Assembly: GCF_003473485.1 (NCBI RefSeq)
Contig: NC_053046.1
Coordinates: 320,001-384,000 of the forward strand
Origin: Medicago truncatula
Taxonomy: Eukaryota > Streptophyta > Magnoliopsida > Fabales > Fabaceae
Reading direction: 5' to 3'
Length of the DNA stretch: 64,000 nucleotides
Made by a program: the position numbers and the translations under genes. Numbering within the stretch: the first letter of the stretch is position 1; each line of letters opens with the position of its first letter. Under the pieces are notes generated by a model. It ran no database searches. It saw only the letters and a program-made list of their open reading frames with translations, and had not been told where the DNA came from. Below, piece after piece: positions 47,054 to 57,860 of the stretch.

Positions 47054-49080
47054 GTTAACGTCGGCCCATGAGGTGGTAGAGGGTTGTTTGGAGCAACAGG
47101 GTCAGGGTCATTGAAGGATAAGTCCTTGTTGTGAATCAATCTTTGGACTGCGTCTTTGAGAGGGTAACAGTGCTCAATGTCGTGCCCTGGTGCCCCTTGA
47201 TGGAATTCACAAGTAAGGTCTGGGCGATACCAATGAGGTAAAGGGTTCGGCACCGGGGGACGTGGTTTAACTTGAACAAGACCCCTAGCGAGTAGGGAGG
47301 GTAACAAGTCTCCATACAGCATAGGGATAGGAGGGAATTGATTTCTTGGAGGGCGAGGCTGACGAGGCTGTGGTTGTTGTGGTGGAGGACGAGGCTGACG
47401 AGGCTGTTGTTGTTGTGGTGGAAGGGGATAGTATGGTTGTTGGTAAAACGGTTGTGGCTGATAAGGTTGTGATTGATATAGTGGTGGATAATATGGACGG
47501 TGGGCTTGAGGCCTTTGTGGTTGATAGTTTGGGTTTTGTGGAGCTGGGATGGGTGATGGAATATTAGCAACATAGGGGTAGTTGGGGTATACAGGTTGGG
47601 ATCCGCCATGAGCCACCATGCCGACCTCTTGAGGATTCTTCTTTGGGTACCCATTTCCGAACTTCCTATTACCATTGGATGACCCACTTGTCAAACTTCC
47701 TGAATAACCACCTGAAGAGGCACCATCTTTACTACCCCGTCCCTTACGGACCCATTCTTCAATACGAACACCCGCGTCTACCATGTCGGTAAACTTCTGT
47801 GAAGCACAAAGAAGCATCTTCTCTGAGTAGAAAGGGCTCAGAGTCTCATAGAACAGATCAGCCACTTCTCTTTCTTCCAAAGGCGGACGAATTTGAGCAG
47901 ATTTCTGAATGAAGCGCTGGGCATACTCTTTGAAAGATTCCTTATCACCCTGAGTCATAGCTTGCAGCTCTTTCCGGTTAGGGGCCAGATAAGAGTTATA
48001 TTTATACTGCTGGATGAAGGCATTAGCCAATTCCTCAAAAGTAGTGATACCCTTCAAATTCATATACCATGTGAGTGCGGGACCAGCCAAACTGTCCTGA
48101 AAACAGTAGATGAGTAGAGGTTCATTCTTCCTATGAGCCGTCATCCTCCTAACATACATGATTAAGTGAATTTCAGGGCAAGTATTCCCCGTGTACTTCT
48201 CAAAGGTCGGCACTTTAAACTTAGGAGGTATAACCACATCCGCAACCAAGCAGAGGTCATTCAAATTATGGCTAAACACTTCCTTACCCCGGATACTCTT
48301 CAACTCTTTATGTACCGCATCGTACTTTTCTTCTAAGTTACCCACTCTATCATCACCAGCCACACTATTGGAATGGTACACTTGTTCCTCCTCTTGCTGA
48401 GCAGCATGCACGAGGGGTCCGGCATAAGTCATAGTAGCCTGAGGAAAAGGCTGGCCGGTCTGGTAGAACGGTGTTTGTTGCTGGCCAAGAGGGAACTGCA
48501 TTTCCGGCGCATTATGACGAAAACCTTCATTAGTTGCGAGCGGCATGCCCCACGGGTAGCCTGGCGGCATACAGTACTGAGGAGGGAAAGAGAAACCGGA
48601 AGGTCCAACGGGATGGAAGCCTGAATTGTACATGTCAGTCACCAAAGGTTGTGTAGTACCAACAGCTGCGGTGGAACCAGTAGGAATTGGTTGTGAAGTA
48701 TCAGCAGAAGTAGTAGGAATTGGCTGGATTGCAGGAGAACCAGCAGACTGAGAAGCTTCAACATGTGCCTGAGTGGTCTGAGCATTTTGCGCTTGAGAGG
48801 CTTGTGCCTGTGCGGCCATCATGTCAATCATCATTGCGGTTATCTTCTCTATACCTTCCTTGAGGTTACTAACCTCCTCCCTAAGGTCACTGTTCTCTTG
48901 TTCAGCAGTTGTCATCTTCTTCTTGATGTATGCTCGAGTACGGTGAACACGGGTAGGTTTGTACTGAATACGCCGGGCCACTTTGCTTTTTTCTGAGACA
49001 GAAATGAGGAGAGTATGAGACTTGGTTTTGACACTTTTTATGAATATGATGCATGATATGCTATATGCCAAAATATGCAA
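47050..49080 (-). CDS. gag: Ogre gag polyprotein
   Basis: An open frame of up to 676 residues; translation more likely begins at the internal ATG at 48915 (MTTAEQENSDL), which starts a heptad coiled coil. The central part carries the retrotransposon gag domain: IYCFQDSLAGPALTWYMNL, then FQQ-type helices with KESFKEYAQRFIQKSAQIRP and LFYETLSPFYSEKML. The C-terminal third is dominated by Pro, Gln and Tyr. It ends with a Cys/His segment, CEFHQGAPGHDIEHC, in the position of the nucleocapsid knuckle but not the usual CCHC spacing. Gag forms the cytoplasmic particle that packages element RNA. The stop TGA overlaps the pro start codon as ATGA. Confidence 0.9.
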   Translation of the reverse strand: MHILAYSISCIIFIKSVKTKSHTLLISVSEKSKVARRIQYKPTRVHRTRAYIKKKMTTAEQENSDLREEVSNLKEGIEKITAMMIDMMAAQAQASQAQNAQTTQAHVEASQSAGSPAIQPIPTTSADTSQPIPTGSTAAVGTTQPLVTDMYNSGFHPVGPSGFSFPPQYCMPPGYPWGMPLATNEGFRHNAPEMQFPLGQQQTPFYQTGQPFPQATMTYAGPLVHAAQQEEEQVYHSNSVAGDDRVGNLEEKYDAVHKELKSIRGKEVFSHNLNDLCLVADVVIPPKFKVPTFEKYTGNTCPEIHLIMYVRRMTAHRKNEPLLIYCFQDSLAGPALTWYMNLKGITTFEELANAFIQQYKYNSYLAPNRKELQAMTQGDKESFKEYAQRFIQKSAQIRPPLEEREVADLFYETLSPFYSEKMLLCASQKFTDMVDAGVRIEEWVRKGRGSKDGASSGGYSGSLTSGSSNGNRKFGNGYPKKNPQEVGMVAHGGSQPVYPNYPYVANIPSPIPAPQNPNYQPQRPQAHRPYYPPLYQSQPYQPQPFYQQPYYPLPPQQQQPRQPRPPPQQPQPRQPRPPRNQFPPIPMLYGDLLPSLLARGLVQVKPRPPVPNPLPHWYRPDLTCEFHQGAPGHDIEHCYPLKDAVQRLIHNKDLSFNDPDPVAPNNPLPPHGPTLT

Positions 49081-49324
49081 TTTTTATATATCTTTTTATC
49101 GAAGGACCTATATAAGCAATTTTATAAACATATGACCCTAAACAAAACATTAAAACAGACATAGTCATTACAAGATAATTCCCTTTCTAACAACAAAGCC
49201 AAGGGATAAACTTTCAAAATAAAACAAGATAATTCCCTTTAAACAAAGTGAGCCAAGGGATAGACTCCATAACTAAAAAAACATCAACAACAAACTGAAA
49301 AGACTCTCAAGCCTCTGAAGCGAA

Positions 49325-50737
49325 CTAATCCTCAAAATCGGAATGCGGCCCATCAAAGAGATCCATGCGTTTCTTCTTCCGCCCGGGAATTTGATCAAGT
49401 GCGGCATCTTTCTCCTTGATTCTTTCATTCAGCTTGGTGATTATCACATCTTTCTGGCGGCTATCATAGGCTTCTTGCTCCAGCAGGACCATTACAGCCT
49501 CATACTCCTGATCCTTTTCCTGATACTCTCTTTTCCACCTATGTACTTCACGTTCCGCCTCAGCTAAACGCTCTTGGTATTCCTTCTCGGTGTCAAAGGT
49601 CATAGGTAGGGGTGGTGCTGGAGTGATTGCAGATACCAATCTTGATATCTTGTAAGGCATCCCAATTTGGACAGCTCTATCTATCACCCACTGAGTGTAT
49701 GATTCATGAACGGCACCTGTCTTCTTCCCTAACTGGCCTTTGTCTCTTCTACGAATGGTGTGCCAAGCTTGCACAACTTGCTCCCTCATACCTTTACTGT
49801 CATCTATGTTGAGGTAATACACATTCTCTAGATAGATGCTGAGAGGCTTCCTTTCCATGGGATATCCGAACTGGCGTCGGGCAAGTGTAGGATTGTAGCT
49901 AATTCCTCCTTCCAACCCAAGAAGTGGTACATTGGAGAATTTCCCACAACTGTCAATAATGGTTCCTTTGTCATAAACCCGATCGTACCACACTACCTCG
50001 GCTGGAGTAAGGGACATGAGTCTTTTTGACCAAAGAAGGTTTTCTGGATTGGTGGTGAAGCGAGGAGTTTGGGGTAAGTGAGAGGTGATCCACCGATATA
50101 GCAATTGTGCACAACAAAGGATAGTTCCACGACCAGATTGGGTGCGTCTATGGATGGAGAGATAGGTATCACCTAATAAGGTAGGGACAGGGTTCCTTGA
50201 CAAGAAAATTTGGATAGCCTTGATGTCCACAAAGTTGTCGAGGCTAGGGAAGAGTACGAGGCCATAAATAAGCAAGGCAAGGATGGAGTTAAAAGCATAG
50301 GCAACCCCCATTTTGTCAAAGAATGTGGTCCTTTCGTAAAGGAAATCGGTGGAGAAACCCAAAAATTTCCCCCTAGTGATGAGATGTGCTTTCACTTCGT
50401 CCGTTTCAAGATGGAGGGCTGTGGCAATAGTTGAGTGCTTGGGAGTTTCCTCGAGGCCACTAAAAGGTACTTTGTCCAACACTGGTAGATTAATCCAACA
50501 AGAGTACTCCTCCAAGGTGGGAAGGATCTGGTAATCTTGAAAAGTGAAGCAATGGTAGCCCGGGTCATAGAATTGAACAAAAGCGTTGAGAAGCCCTTCG
50601 TCGATATTTTTCTTAACAACACCCATCAAATTTCCATGTTGCTTATAGAAATCGTCCGTACAAACCACTTTCTTCCCTAGCTTCCTCAAACTCAAGAGAT
50701 CCGGCTTCCTGAAACTATACTGCCTAAGGCTCCTCAT
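49325..50737 (-). CDS. Ogre ORF1 protein (plant-mobile-domain-like)
   Basis: A 470-residue frame from ATG (MRSLRQYSFRKPDLL) to a stop at 49325. An extra ORF between leader and gag is a described Ogre hallmark; its function is unknown. The body has YHCFTFQDYQILPTLEEYS and LLYRWITSHLPQ, resembling the plant mobile domain-like proteins (DUF7745-type, from memory). The C-terminus is a strongly charged coiled coil (about residues 385-440), then a basic KKKR patch and an acidic end. There is no signal peptide. The frame is intact. It is separated from gag by about 240 bp, so it needs its own initiation or a spliced message. Confidence 0.8.
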   Translation of the reverse strand: MRSLRQYSFRKPDLLSLRKLGKKVVCTDDFYKQHGNLMGVVKKNIDEGLLNAFVQFYDPGYHCFTFQDYQILPTLEEYSCWINLPVLDKVPFSGLEETPKHSTIATALHLETDEVKAHLITRGKFLGFSTDFLYERTTFFDKMGVAYAFNSILALLIYGLVLFPSLDNFVDIKAIQIFLSRNPVPTLLGDTYLSIHRRTQSGRGTILCCAQLLYRWITSHLPQTPRFTTNPENLLWSKRLMSLTPAEVVWYDRVYDKGTIIDSCGKFSNVPLLGLEGGISYNPTLARRQFGYPMERKPLSIYLENVYYLNIDDSKGMREQVVQAWHTIRRRDKGQLGKKTGAVHESYTQWVIDRAVQIGMPYKISRLVSAITPAPPLPMTFDTEKEYQERLAEAEREVHRWKREYQEKDQEYEAVMVLLEQEAYDSRQKDVIITKLNERIKEKDAALDQIPGRKKKRMDLFDGPHSDFED

Positions 50738-51438
50738 ATCTACAATGTTTACAACAAAGCTTTTATAAGTCCTTCAAAATTTTTGATGAATGGAAAAAAT
50801 ATTTATGGATGGATGCATGTATGCATGATAATACTAAAGCACATAGGATGCACGGTGAGGTTAAGTTCATATGTTGGAGTCAAAGGGTAACAACGCCATT
50901 TGGTAAGGACTAAGGTTTTAAATTGCACTGGTAACAAGGGTTCTACCAAGTTCCCAAAGTCTTTAACCACTTCCGAATATTTATCGGGTGACGGGAGTAC
51001 TCCCATTCCAATTATATTCGTCGGAAAATCTCGTTTGGGTGTAGTATCGCGTATCAACTAATTCAAGAGTACTCTCGATTAGCCACCGCACTACGTCCTA
51101 AAAGGCCAAGATGGGTTAAAGGTGACTAAAGGTCCTCAACTTCAAGGGTCACTTGAAAATAGCATGCCAAACATGAGTACTCACGTTGACAACATATACT
51201 TCCAAGATCCCTCCGTTGAGTGGGGTTATCACATGTGCCAATACCGAAGAGTACTCTTGGCATGGAACTATGATTATACCACCGTCCTATCTTAAGTTTC
51301 CCTCAAGCTCGGGTGTAGAGCTTATCTCGCTACTCACGTAGTAAAGTAAACATGTAAGAAAATATTTACAAAGCGTAAACAAATAATAAAGCACAAAATA
51401 AGGAAAGTAAGGTGGGTTTAACCCGCGTAGAATTTAAG
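50738..51438 (-). other. Ogre leader between primer site and ORF1
   Basis: About 700 bp with no long ORF. It contains CGATTAGCC- and GGTGACGGGAGTACTCC-type short GC-richer segments and repeated GAGTACTC motifs (near 50992, 51066, 51172 and 51250). It probably serves as 5' UTR with packaging signals; this is inferred from position only. Confidence 0.45.
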
Positions 51439-51456
51439 TCCCCAGTGAAGTCGCCA
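51439..51456 (-). promoter_or_regulatory. Primer-binding site (tRNA-Arg type)
   Basis: On the minus strand, TGGCGACTTCACTGGGGA begins four bases inside the 5' LTR. It matches the tRNA-Arg-complementary primer site known from Ogre elements (TGGCGACTCCGCTGGGGA as I remember it) with two differences. Confidence 0.8.
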
Positions 51457-52649
51457 TTTCTGTGCTCGTGATTTTCGGATGTCAAACCATTAATTGATTT
51501 TGAATCGTCAATCTTTGAACTCTCAATTTTATTCGTGGGAGGGAAAAAATGAGTAAAAACCCTTAAGACTTTGGATTCGGGGGTTGGTTACGCGAAGGGA
51601 AGATGTTAGCACCCTAAGCGTCTACGGTACTCCGTAGGAACCTTTTACTTAATTTATCTTGTGCTAAATTGCTTTGCTTATTTGAAGAGATGAAAATAAA
51701 ATTGGATGATGAGTTAAAACGAAAAAGAAAATTGATTTTTAGTTGAAAAGAAAGAAGATAATTGTTTTTAATTGATAAGAAAAAAGAAATTTGTTTTTTA
51801 GTTGAAAGTTGAAAAGAAAAAAAAAGAAAATTGTTTTTTAATTGATTTGGAAGGACAAGGTCCTCTGCCTACGTACCCGTGAGGGATCAAAACCTCGTAG
51901 TTCGGGGTAGAAATTGACGTTTGATTGGTTGAGTGTTTTTTATTAGATTTTGAAAAAAGGTTTTGAAAATAAAAAACCAAGTGGCAAATGAGAATTGATT
52001 TGTGTTTTTTAGATTGAAGAAAACTAACTTAAAGTTGAATTAGAATTGATTTGAAATTTGATTAAGAAAAATAAAATAAAAACCCGGTCACTTGATTTAA
52101 GATCAAGGTTTATTGTGAAAAGTTTTTTTGTGAATTTTGGATATTTGAATGTTTTTGTTGTTTTTGCATAATAACTGAAAATTAAACTAATAGAGAAATA
52201 AAAAATAAAAGTGTGTGGGTGTGAAGAAAAGATTGTTAGTTTACGTTAGTTCAACAAGATAAATAGTATTTAATATATATAGGACCAGAACACTCTGGAG
52301 AACAAAAATATAATATTAACAATTAACTTAGGACCAGAGCACTCTGGATTAATTTAATTAACAAGGACCAGAGCACTCTGGATTAATTTAATTAACAAGG
52401 ACCAGATTGTTCTGGAGAATATTTAAATTAAACAAAAATATAATATTAACAGTTAATATAGGACCAGAGCACTCTGGATTAATTTAATTAACAAGGACCA
52501 GATTGTTCTGGAGAATAATTAAATTAAACAAAAATAAAATATTAACAGTTAATTTAGGACCAGAGCACTCTGGAGGATAAAAATATAATATTAACAGTTA
52601 ATTTTGGACCAGAGCACTCTGGATTGAGGTGTGTATTTTAGTGAAAAAT

Positions 52650-52656
<7 letters not shown>

Positions 52657-52719
<63 letters not shown>
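52657..52719. repeat. (AT)n(GA)n microsatellite in the 5' LTR
   Basis: The counterpart of 38018-38084, slightly shorter. It lies in the transcribed leader part of the LTR. Confidence 0.9.
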
Positions 52720-52720
<1 letters not shown>

Positions 52721-53036
52721 AAGACGAAAGGAAAAAGTGAAAAGGAAAAGAAAAAGGAGGAAAGAAAAGAAAGGGGAGATGATATACCCTTGTGGGAGAG
52801 TAGAAGAAAGAAAGAAAAAAAAAGAAAAAAAAGAGGGTTGTTTTGTTTGATTTTTGTTTGTTTTGGTAATGAGGGTGTGTTGTTTTGTGTTTGTTTGTTG
52901 ATGGTGATGAGAAAGAAAAGAAAGAAAGAAAGAAGAAGAAAAAAACTTTGTTTGAAAGTAGTGAGCACCTTCACTTTGAGAGAGATTCAATTCTTTGTGT
53001 GTAAGCCTCTTGAGAATTAACAAGGGTGTGTGCTTG

Positions 53037-53044
53037 TATTTATA
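53037..53044 (-). promoter_or_regulatory. TATA box of the 5' LTR
   Basis: The minus strand reads TATAAATA in a GC-richer context. Transcription would start about 30 bases downstream (near 53005), dividing U3 from R. The same box is at 38389-38396 in the 3' LTR. Confidence 0.7.
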
Positions 53045-54172
53045 GAAGCCTTTGTCTTGCTGCTTGACAGACAAATACAGCTGTGTTGTCCTCTCCAAAA
53101 ACAGCTCATGTGCTTGTGTTTTTGTAGCTTGGAGCGCAAGGATACTCAAAAAGGAAACCTTTGTGAGTTGTAGAATGTTCTTCAGACATTCTTTGAGTTC
53201 CAGCTGTTTGGGAAAGAGTACATACGTGTGACTGTAAGTCAGCTGTGATATGGTGGCATTAGGATGACATCCTTATCTTGTTGTACCTTCACCAGAACAT
53301 TCTTGAGAACGTTCTTCTTGTGTAGGCTTTAGATTTGTGAAGCTCACTTGAAATATACATGAACATACAACTGTGAAGCTTGTACGGAAAAAAAAAATAG
53401 CCCATGTGCTCTTGCTTTTTGTTGCTTGGAGCACAAGAATGAGAAAAAAGTGAATTTTGTTCGTGCAGAACGTTCTCCAGAACGTTCTGGAACTTCCAAT
53501 TTGCAAAGAGAAAAGGTGGACACGTGAATGCAAGCTGTAGAAGTTTGGAGGCCACTTGTTTTTTTACAGCTGTTTGGCACTTCTTTGAAAGCTACAAGTG
53601 CTGTCCTTTGTTGCTTTGAAGAGCAAGAGTGTCCAAGTTGTAAAATTTGCCACATGGAGAATGTTCTTAAGAACATTCTTGTTGTTCCTTTCCTTTTTGA
53701 GACAACCACACGTGATGAAAAAACAGTTGCGATCTGGTGGCAACATGAGGGAACATGATGATGTCATTCTTATCCCTTTGAAGTTCAACCAGAATGTTCT
53801 CAAGAACGTTCTTTTAGTTTCATGCACTTTTGAAGCAAAACGTGTGGTGTTGTGCAGCTGTAATCTAGTGGTATATTTGATGGGACATAATGAGGTCACT
53901 TTATTTCACTCGTAGTACGACCAGAACGTTCTGGTAGACTATTCTTGATGAATTTTCATTTTATGCCTTTTTTAATAAAAATAAAAACAAACAACATAAT
54001 AATAATAACGAAAAGGACTAGAATAAAATGACTAAAAAGAGTGGTAAAAAAAATGAACAAAAAATGAGGTATTTAAAATATGTCTCTGCCGAAATTTTTC
54101 CTAAAAAGGCAAACAATTCCGGGCCAAAAGACAAATGAAATGTGATCTTAGGTCAAAAATTGGGGTATGACA

Positions 54173-54765
54173 AGAGACTAATCTCACTGTTCATCAATAT
54201 TGAACCAATTTAAAGGACAGACAAACTCTCTATGAACTGACTCAAACAAACATTGATACCGGAAGAATTCCATCATGAGAACCTAAGAAGAGCGGTACAA
54301 TTGTGTCAATTAATTCTACGGATACAAAAATTGGAGGATGCATTGTGATTATGCAATCATAGCATAATGTTCAAGATATAAGGACATTATTTTAGTTGTA
54401 GATGATCTTTCTCAACTAGTTCTACTTTTCATCAAGGACACCCATGTTCAAGATATACGAATAATCATCTCATCATTCAAGCGTTCTTAGGTGTCTTGTA
54501 TTAGTTGAAAGCACTTCAAAATTTGAAAAAATAACAAACTTCAAGCGAGTAGATCATTATAATTTAATGATGATGCCATTATAACATACACAAACTCATC
54601 CAAAACTATTAGTGAACAAAATTATTAGTGATTGAAAATGAAAATTAAGTACACTCCAAAACTACATGGTGAGTTTATGGAAAAAGTTGAACCATATAAT
54701 ATCTAGAAAATTGGTTCTTCTTCTAGAGGCTAGTAAGAGTACATGATTTCATGTCATATATTCCA
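54173..54765. other. Intergenic flank right of the Ogre element
   Basis: The first five bases, AGAGA, are the target duplication. The remainder shows no ORF or repeat I recognise and should contain the 3' UTR of the gene at 54766-55284. Confidence 0.5.
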
Positions 54766-55284
54766 TCACTGCGTTTGGTTCTTCACAACAGTACTGGTCC
54801 TGCTACTTCTTGGATACAGATACACTAAACTGGCCTTGGAAATGGAATGATCACTTTCATCTTCCTCAAAGTAACAAGGTTTATCCTCATCAATTCTCCC
54901 CATCTTTCTCACCTCAGTCTGATAGCTCATTTTATTTCTATTATATTTATACCCCGCAATCCGCTGCCTTTGCCTCCTTTGCATAACAACACCACCACTC
55001 CCTATATTATTTCTGATTGGCACTACTTTTTCTCCAATATTTGTAACAAATCTTGTTTCATTGATCGGCGCAGTTCTTAAAATCTCCCTCAGTGACTGTC
55101 TTTCACTACCATTTGGAGCATTCACATTGTTAACTACGCTCTTAGTGTCTGCAATGTGAACAGGTGAAGAGCAAGCATTTCTTCCAGAACAAGCCATCAA
55201 CCCCTTAGCCTTGTTTAGAATTCTAACAGGAGTTAAAATGTAATGCTTAAACTTGCTTTGCTTGTTGTTTGATTCCTTTATCAT
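54766..55284 (-). CDS. Unrecognised small basic plant protein
   Basis: A single-exon frame of 172 residues from ATG at 55284 (MIKESNNKQSK). The longer frame begins with TTG at 55302 and crosses a TTTTGCAG that could be an acceptor, so an untranslated or short coding upstream exon is possible. Features: a KHYILTPVRILNKAKGLMACSG segment near the N-terminus, reminiscent of plant proteins with a PVRxLxKAxD motif; a basic RRQRQR patch; an acidic CYFEEDESDH cluster; and a Ser/Arg-rich tail. No membrane segment or catalytic motif is seen. A TATATAAAG-like box lies near 55395-55404. Function unknown. Confidence 0.6.
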   Translation of the reverse strand: MIKESNNKQSKFKHYILTPVRILNKAKGLMACSGRNACSSPVHIADTKSVVNNVNAPNGSERQSLREILRTAPINETRFVTNIGEKVVPIRNNIGSGGVVMQRRQRQRIAGYKYNRNKMSYQTEVRKMGRIDEDKPCYFEEDESDHSISKASLVYLYPRSSRTSTVVKNQTQ

Positions 55285-57519
55285 GTTTCCCTTGATCTGC
55301 AAAACAATAGGAATGGAATGGACAAAGTTGCAGCCTGCAGATCGAGCTATAATTTGTTTGATGAAAACAAGGTACCAATTAATAGTTGTGGTGAATATAT
55401 AAAGAGTGGACCTTGTAGTGGTAGTTTTCTTTGGACATGCCCCTTCGAGCTAAGGTACATAACAATTTTCAACTTAGGAGTTAGGACGGCAGGGTTTAAT
55501 AGTGTGTTCTGAAGGACGGTCAGAAAGTCATTGGACATTGTCAACACTGATAGACAACAAAACATGCATGAATTTGTTCAAAATTAAAATTCTGTACCAA
55601 AAAAAAATTGAATTGTATTTTTTGGTAGATAAAATTTGAAGTCTATTTTTGCATAAACTTGTTGGGTTCCTTGGTGAATTGAGGTTAAAATTTGGTGTTA
55701 CCAAGAACAGCATCAAATAAAATTTGAATTCACTAATAATAAAACAGTAGTTCGTTCACCGTATCAAAAAAAAATCTTAGTATTATTATCATATAATAAA
55801 ACGGCACTAACTAACTATAACCAAACAACTAATCAAACTCCTCTAAAAAAAATATACTATAATATTATAAAACATTTCCTATCAGCCAGCAGCAACAATT
55901 GCAGTTTGCACAATATTTATTTTTACATATAAGCCAACTTGTGAATCATTTATTTATTTTTGCAAACTCACTTTAATTGGGATTTTGACCTCCAGCAGAT
56001 ACCTCAAGGGATTTCTACAAGTTGGGAAATTTTTGCCCTCACAACGGAACACATGACATTTGATTTTTATACCAAGGTTGAACTACCAAGGTTGATTTTT
56101 ATATTGTTTTTTTGGAGAGAGTCAAACTTCCAACTCTTCCAATACAATGCTGATAGCTTGTACATCATTTAAAATTGAAAAATGAAGAAAACAATTTGTG
56201 TTTAATTATAAACACTAAGAAAATTTGGTGGTTTGAGTGGGAGAGTGTTTGTGTGTACCCTTTTGCCACAAGTCTTGCCTTGTGTATTTCAATGGGCCAT
56301 CTGCTTTATGTTTGATTAAAAAATACATTTACATCCCACTATTTTCTTATTTCTTGGCATGGGGACAAGGTTCCATGTCTTGTTATTATGAAGTGCATCC
56401 ATCTCCTCTTTTATTAATTGGCTCCATTTGGGATTCTCTAAAGCTTCATGAATATTAGTATGAATTTGATCAGATGACAACTGATACACAAATGATTTTT
56501 GTGGTTATGATAATCTTTGAGAAGAAGAAACATGGTTTTTAATTGAAATTTTAGCCTTTCGCCTCATAATCTGGAGAGTAACGATTTGGTGGTTGTCCCC
56601 GATTTCGCCCAAAAGGTAATTTGTAACCAACAAGAGTATTGATCATATTTACAGGAGTACTGGAAGAACTTACCTCAAGAATATTCTTAGGAGACTAGTC
56701 ATTTGGTAACGGGGAGGGAGGTCTCCTATTTCAATGCATTCGACTAGATTATCATTACTAACAACTTAAACATCATGGACTTTTTTTTAATGGCACCATC
56801 CATTCCGGTGGCCTTGACCGATTCCAACTTCGATCAACCACCTCCCCAATGTCACGATGGGATAACCAGAAGTTGTTGAACCTAAAAGGCTTAGGACCCC
56901 AACTTTGGGACGAATATCTAAGAACCACCGAGTTGTGGGAGGAATATCTAAGAACCACCAGTCGAAAGGAGAAAACGGTCCATCCTACTCATGGCACCCC
57001 CATTAGGTTGACACCAGGTAAAGTGCCTACCAGGAGAGGAAAATCAAAGAAACCCTTATTACGCACAAAACTAGAGAAGTCACGAATCTCGCTCCCCGAT
57101 GAATTAGTACCACTAGACTTTATCATTAGTTCTAAATGGAGTACCATAGTTCTTATGATTATCAAAATTAGAACCAAAGTAAGTAAGTTTTTCCAATTCT
57201 CCCACTAAAAGGAGAATTGCATGTTGGTGTGGAGAAAATGTTTCAGACTCCAAGAAGGTGGCATATCCATAGTATATATTCCCATTTTATTTTGGGATTG
57301 TAACAACGATAAACTTTTTTTGTTGTGTACCTTACTCCAAAAATATACAATAGTGCACATGGGTCATATTTGCACGGTGATTATTATGGAGATGGATGAA
57401 AAAGACACATCAAAATGGAAGGCATGGGGCAATGTGTGGAGAGCTCGTGAAGTGGAGTTTGGATATCTAACACATAAGAAGAGATCGAGCAGTCACTAAA
57501 ATATAAACCATCAAATACC
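55285..57519. other. Region with no recognised gene; may include decayed retroelement DNA
   Basis: Several short ORFs exist, the longest being plus-strand 56849-57208 (119 codons), but none has a family signature. Two adjacent near-copies of an AATATCTAAGAACCACC motif lie near 56910-56960. The right part lies downstream of copia integrase-like sequence and may be its degraded continuation, which I could not prove. Confidence 0.35.
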
Positions 57520-57860
57520 AAAAATCTTAAGACATATGTGACGAGCCCCAAACATCATAATGTATTATGCAAATGGAGAATCACTTTTATTTGAACTTGA
57601 AGGATAAGATGCACGACAATTCTTGGCAAGAATATAAGTGTCACATTTTAACTATGAGACGTGTAATCCAGAAAATAAATCAGGTAACAAATGCTTCAAA
57701 CAATTAAATGATGGATGCCACAACAAAATATGTTTATGCTTTATATCTAGAGAATTTTGCCTATAGTTGGTTCTGCGTATGTTGAAATCATCCATATAAT
57801 ACAACCCACCTTTTTTAGTACAATGACTAATGATTTCCTTGGTGAGAATATCATGAAGAA
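57520..57860 (-). pseudogene. Ty1-copia GAG-pre-integrase/integrase remnant (3' half of split element)
   Basis: On the minus strand, fragments of the copia GAG-pre-integrase zinc region are readable: LLWHPSFNCLKHLLPDLFSG, then LKCDTYILAKNCRASYP, followed by NKSDSPFA and a decayed WGARH-type stretch. The frame is broken by stops and shifts. In order and orientation it continues the protease fragment at 61480-61870; the CACTA-like element lies between them. Confidence 0.65.

Larger units (their letters stand above)
36822..54172 (-). mobile_element. Complete Ogre-type (Tat lineage) Ty3/gypsy LTR retrotransposon
   Basis: A 17,351-bp element on the minus strand with two LTRs of about 2.7 kb, flanked by perfect 5-bp repeats AGAGA (36817-36821 and 54173-54177). 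In element order: 5' LTR, primer site like tRNA-Arg, leader, ORF1, gag, pro, predicted intron, pol (RT, RNase H, integrase), a repeat-rich 3' UTR, polypurine tract, 3' LTR. ORF1 upstream of gag, the tRNA-Arg primer site, giant size, and pro separated from pol by stops and an intron are described hallmarks of Ogre elements. All main frames are open. LTRs start TGTCATACCCC and end in CA on the element's strand. Confidence 0.96.
51461..54172 (-). repeat. 5' LTR of the Ogre element
   Basis: 2712 bp. U3 (right side, about 53045-54172) holds several heat-shock-element-like clusters. The TATA box is at 53037-53044. The transcribed part contains a GA/AT microsatellite (52657-52719) and CCAGA-N4-TCTGG palindromes (52281-52622). 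By eye it differs from the other LTR by about seven substitutions plus a few small indels. Confidence 0.95.

Noticed and set aside
47136-47687. 183-codon His/Asn-rich ORF on the minus strand
   Set aside because: An alternative frame of the Pro/Gln-rich tail of gag.
52598-53149. Ser/Leu- and Phe-rich ORFs across the LTR microsatellite (and the twin near 37959-38501)
   Set aside because: They are read-through of GA/AT repeats and poly-T; the frame depends on repeat number and has no domain.
56849-57208. 119-codon plus-strand ORF with repeated EYLRTT
   Set aside because: It sits beside copia debris and the opposite strand is likewise open in places; no recognisable domain.
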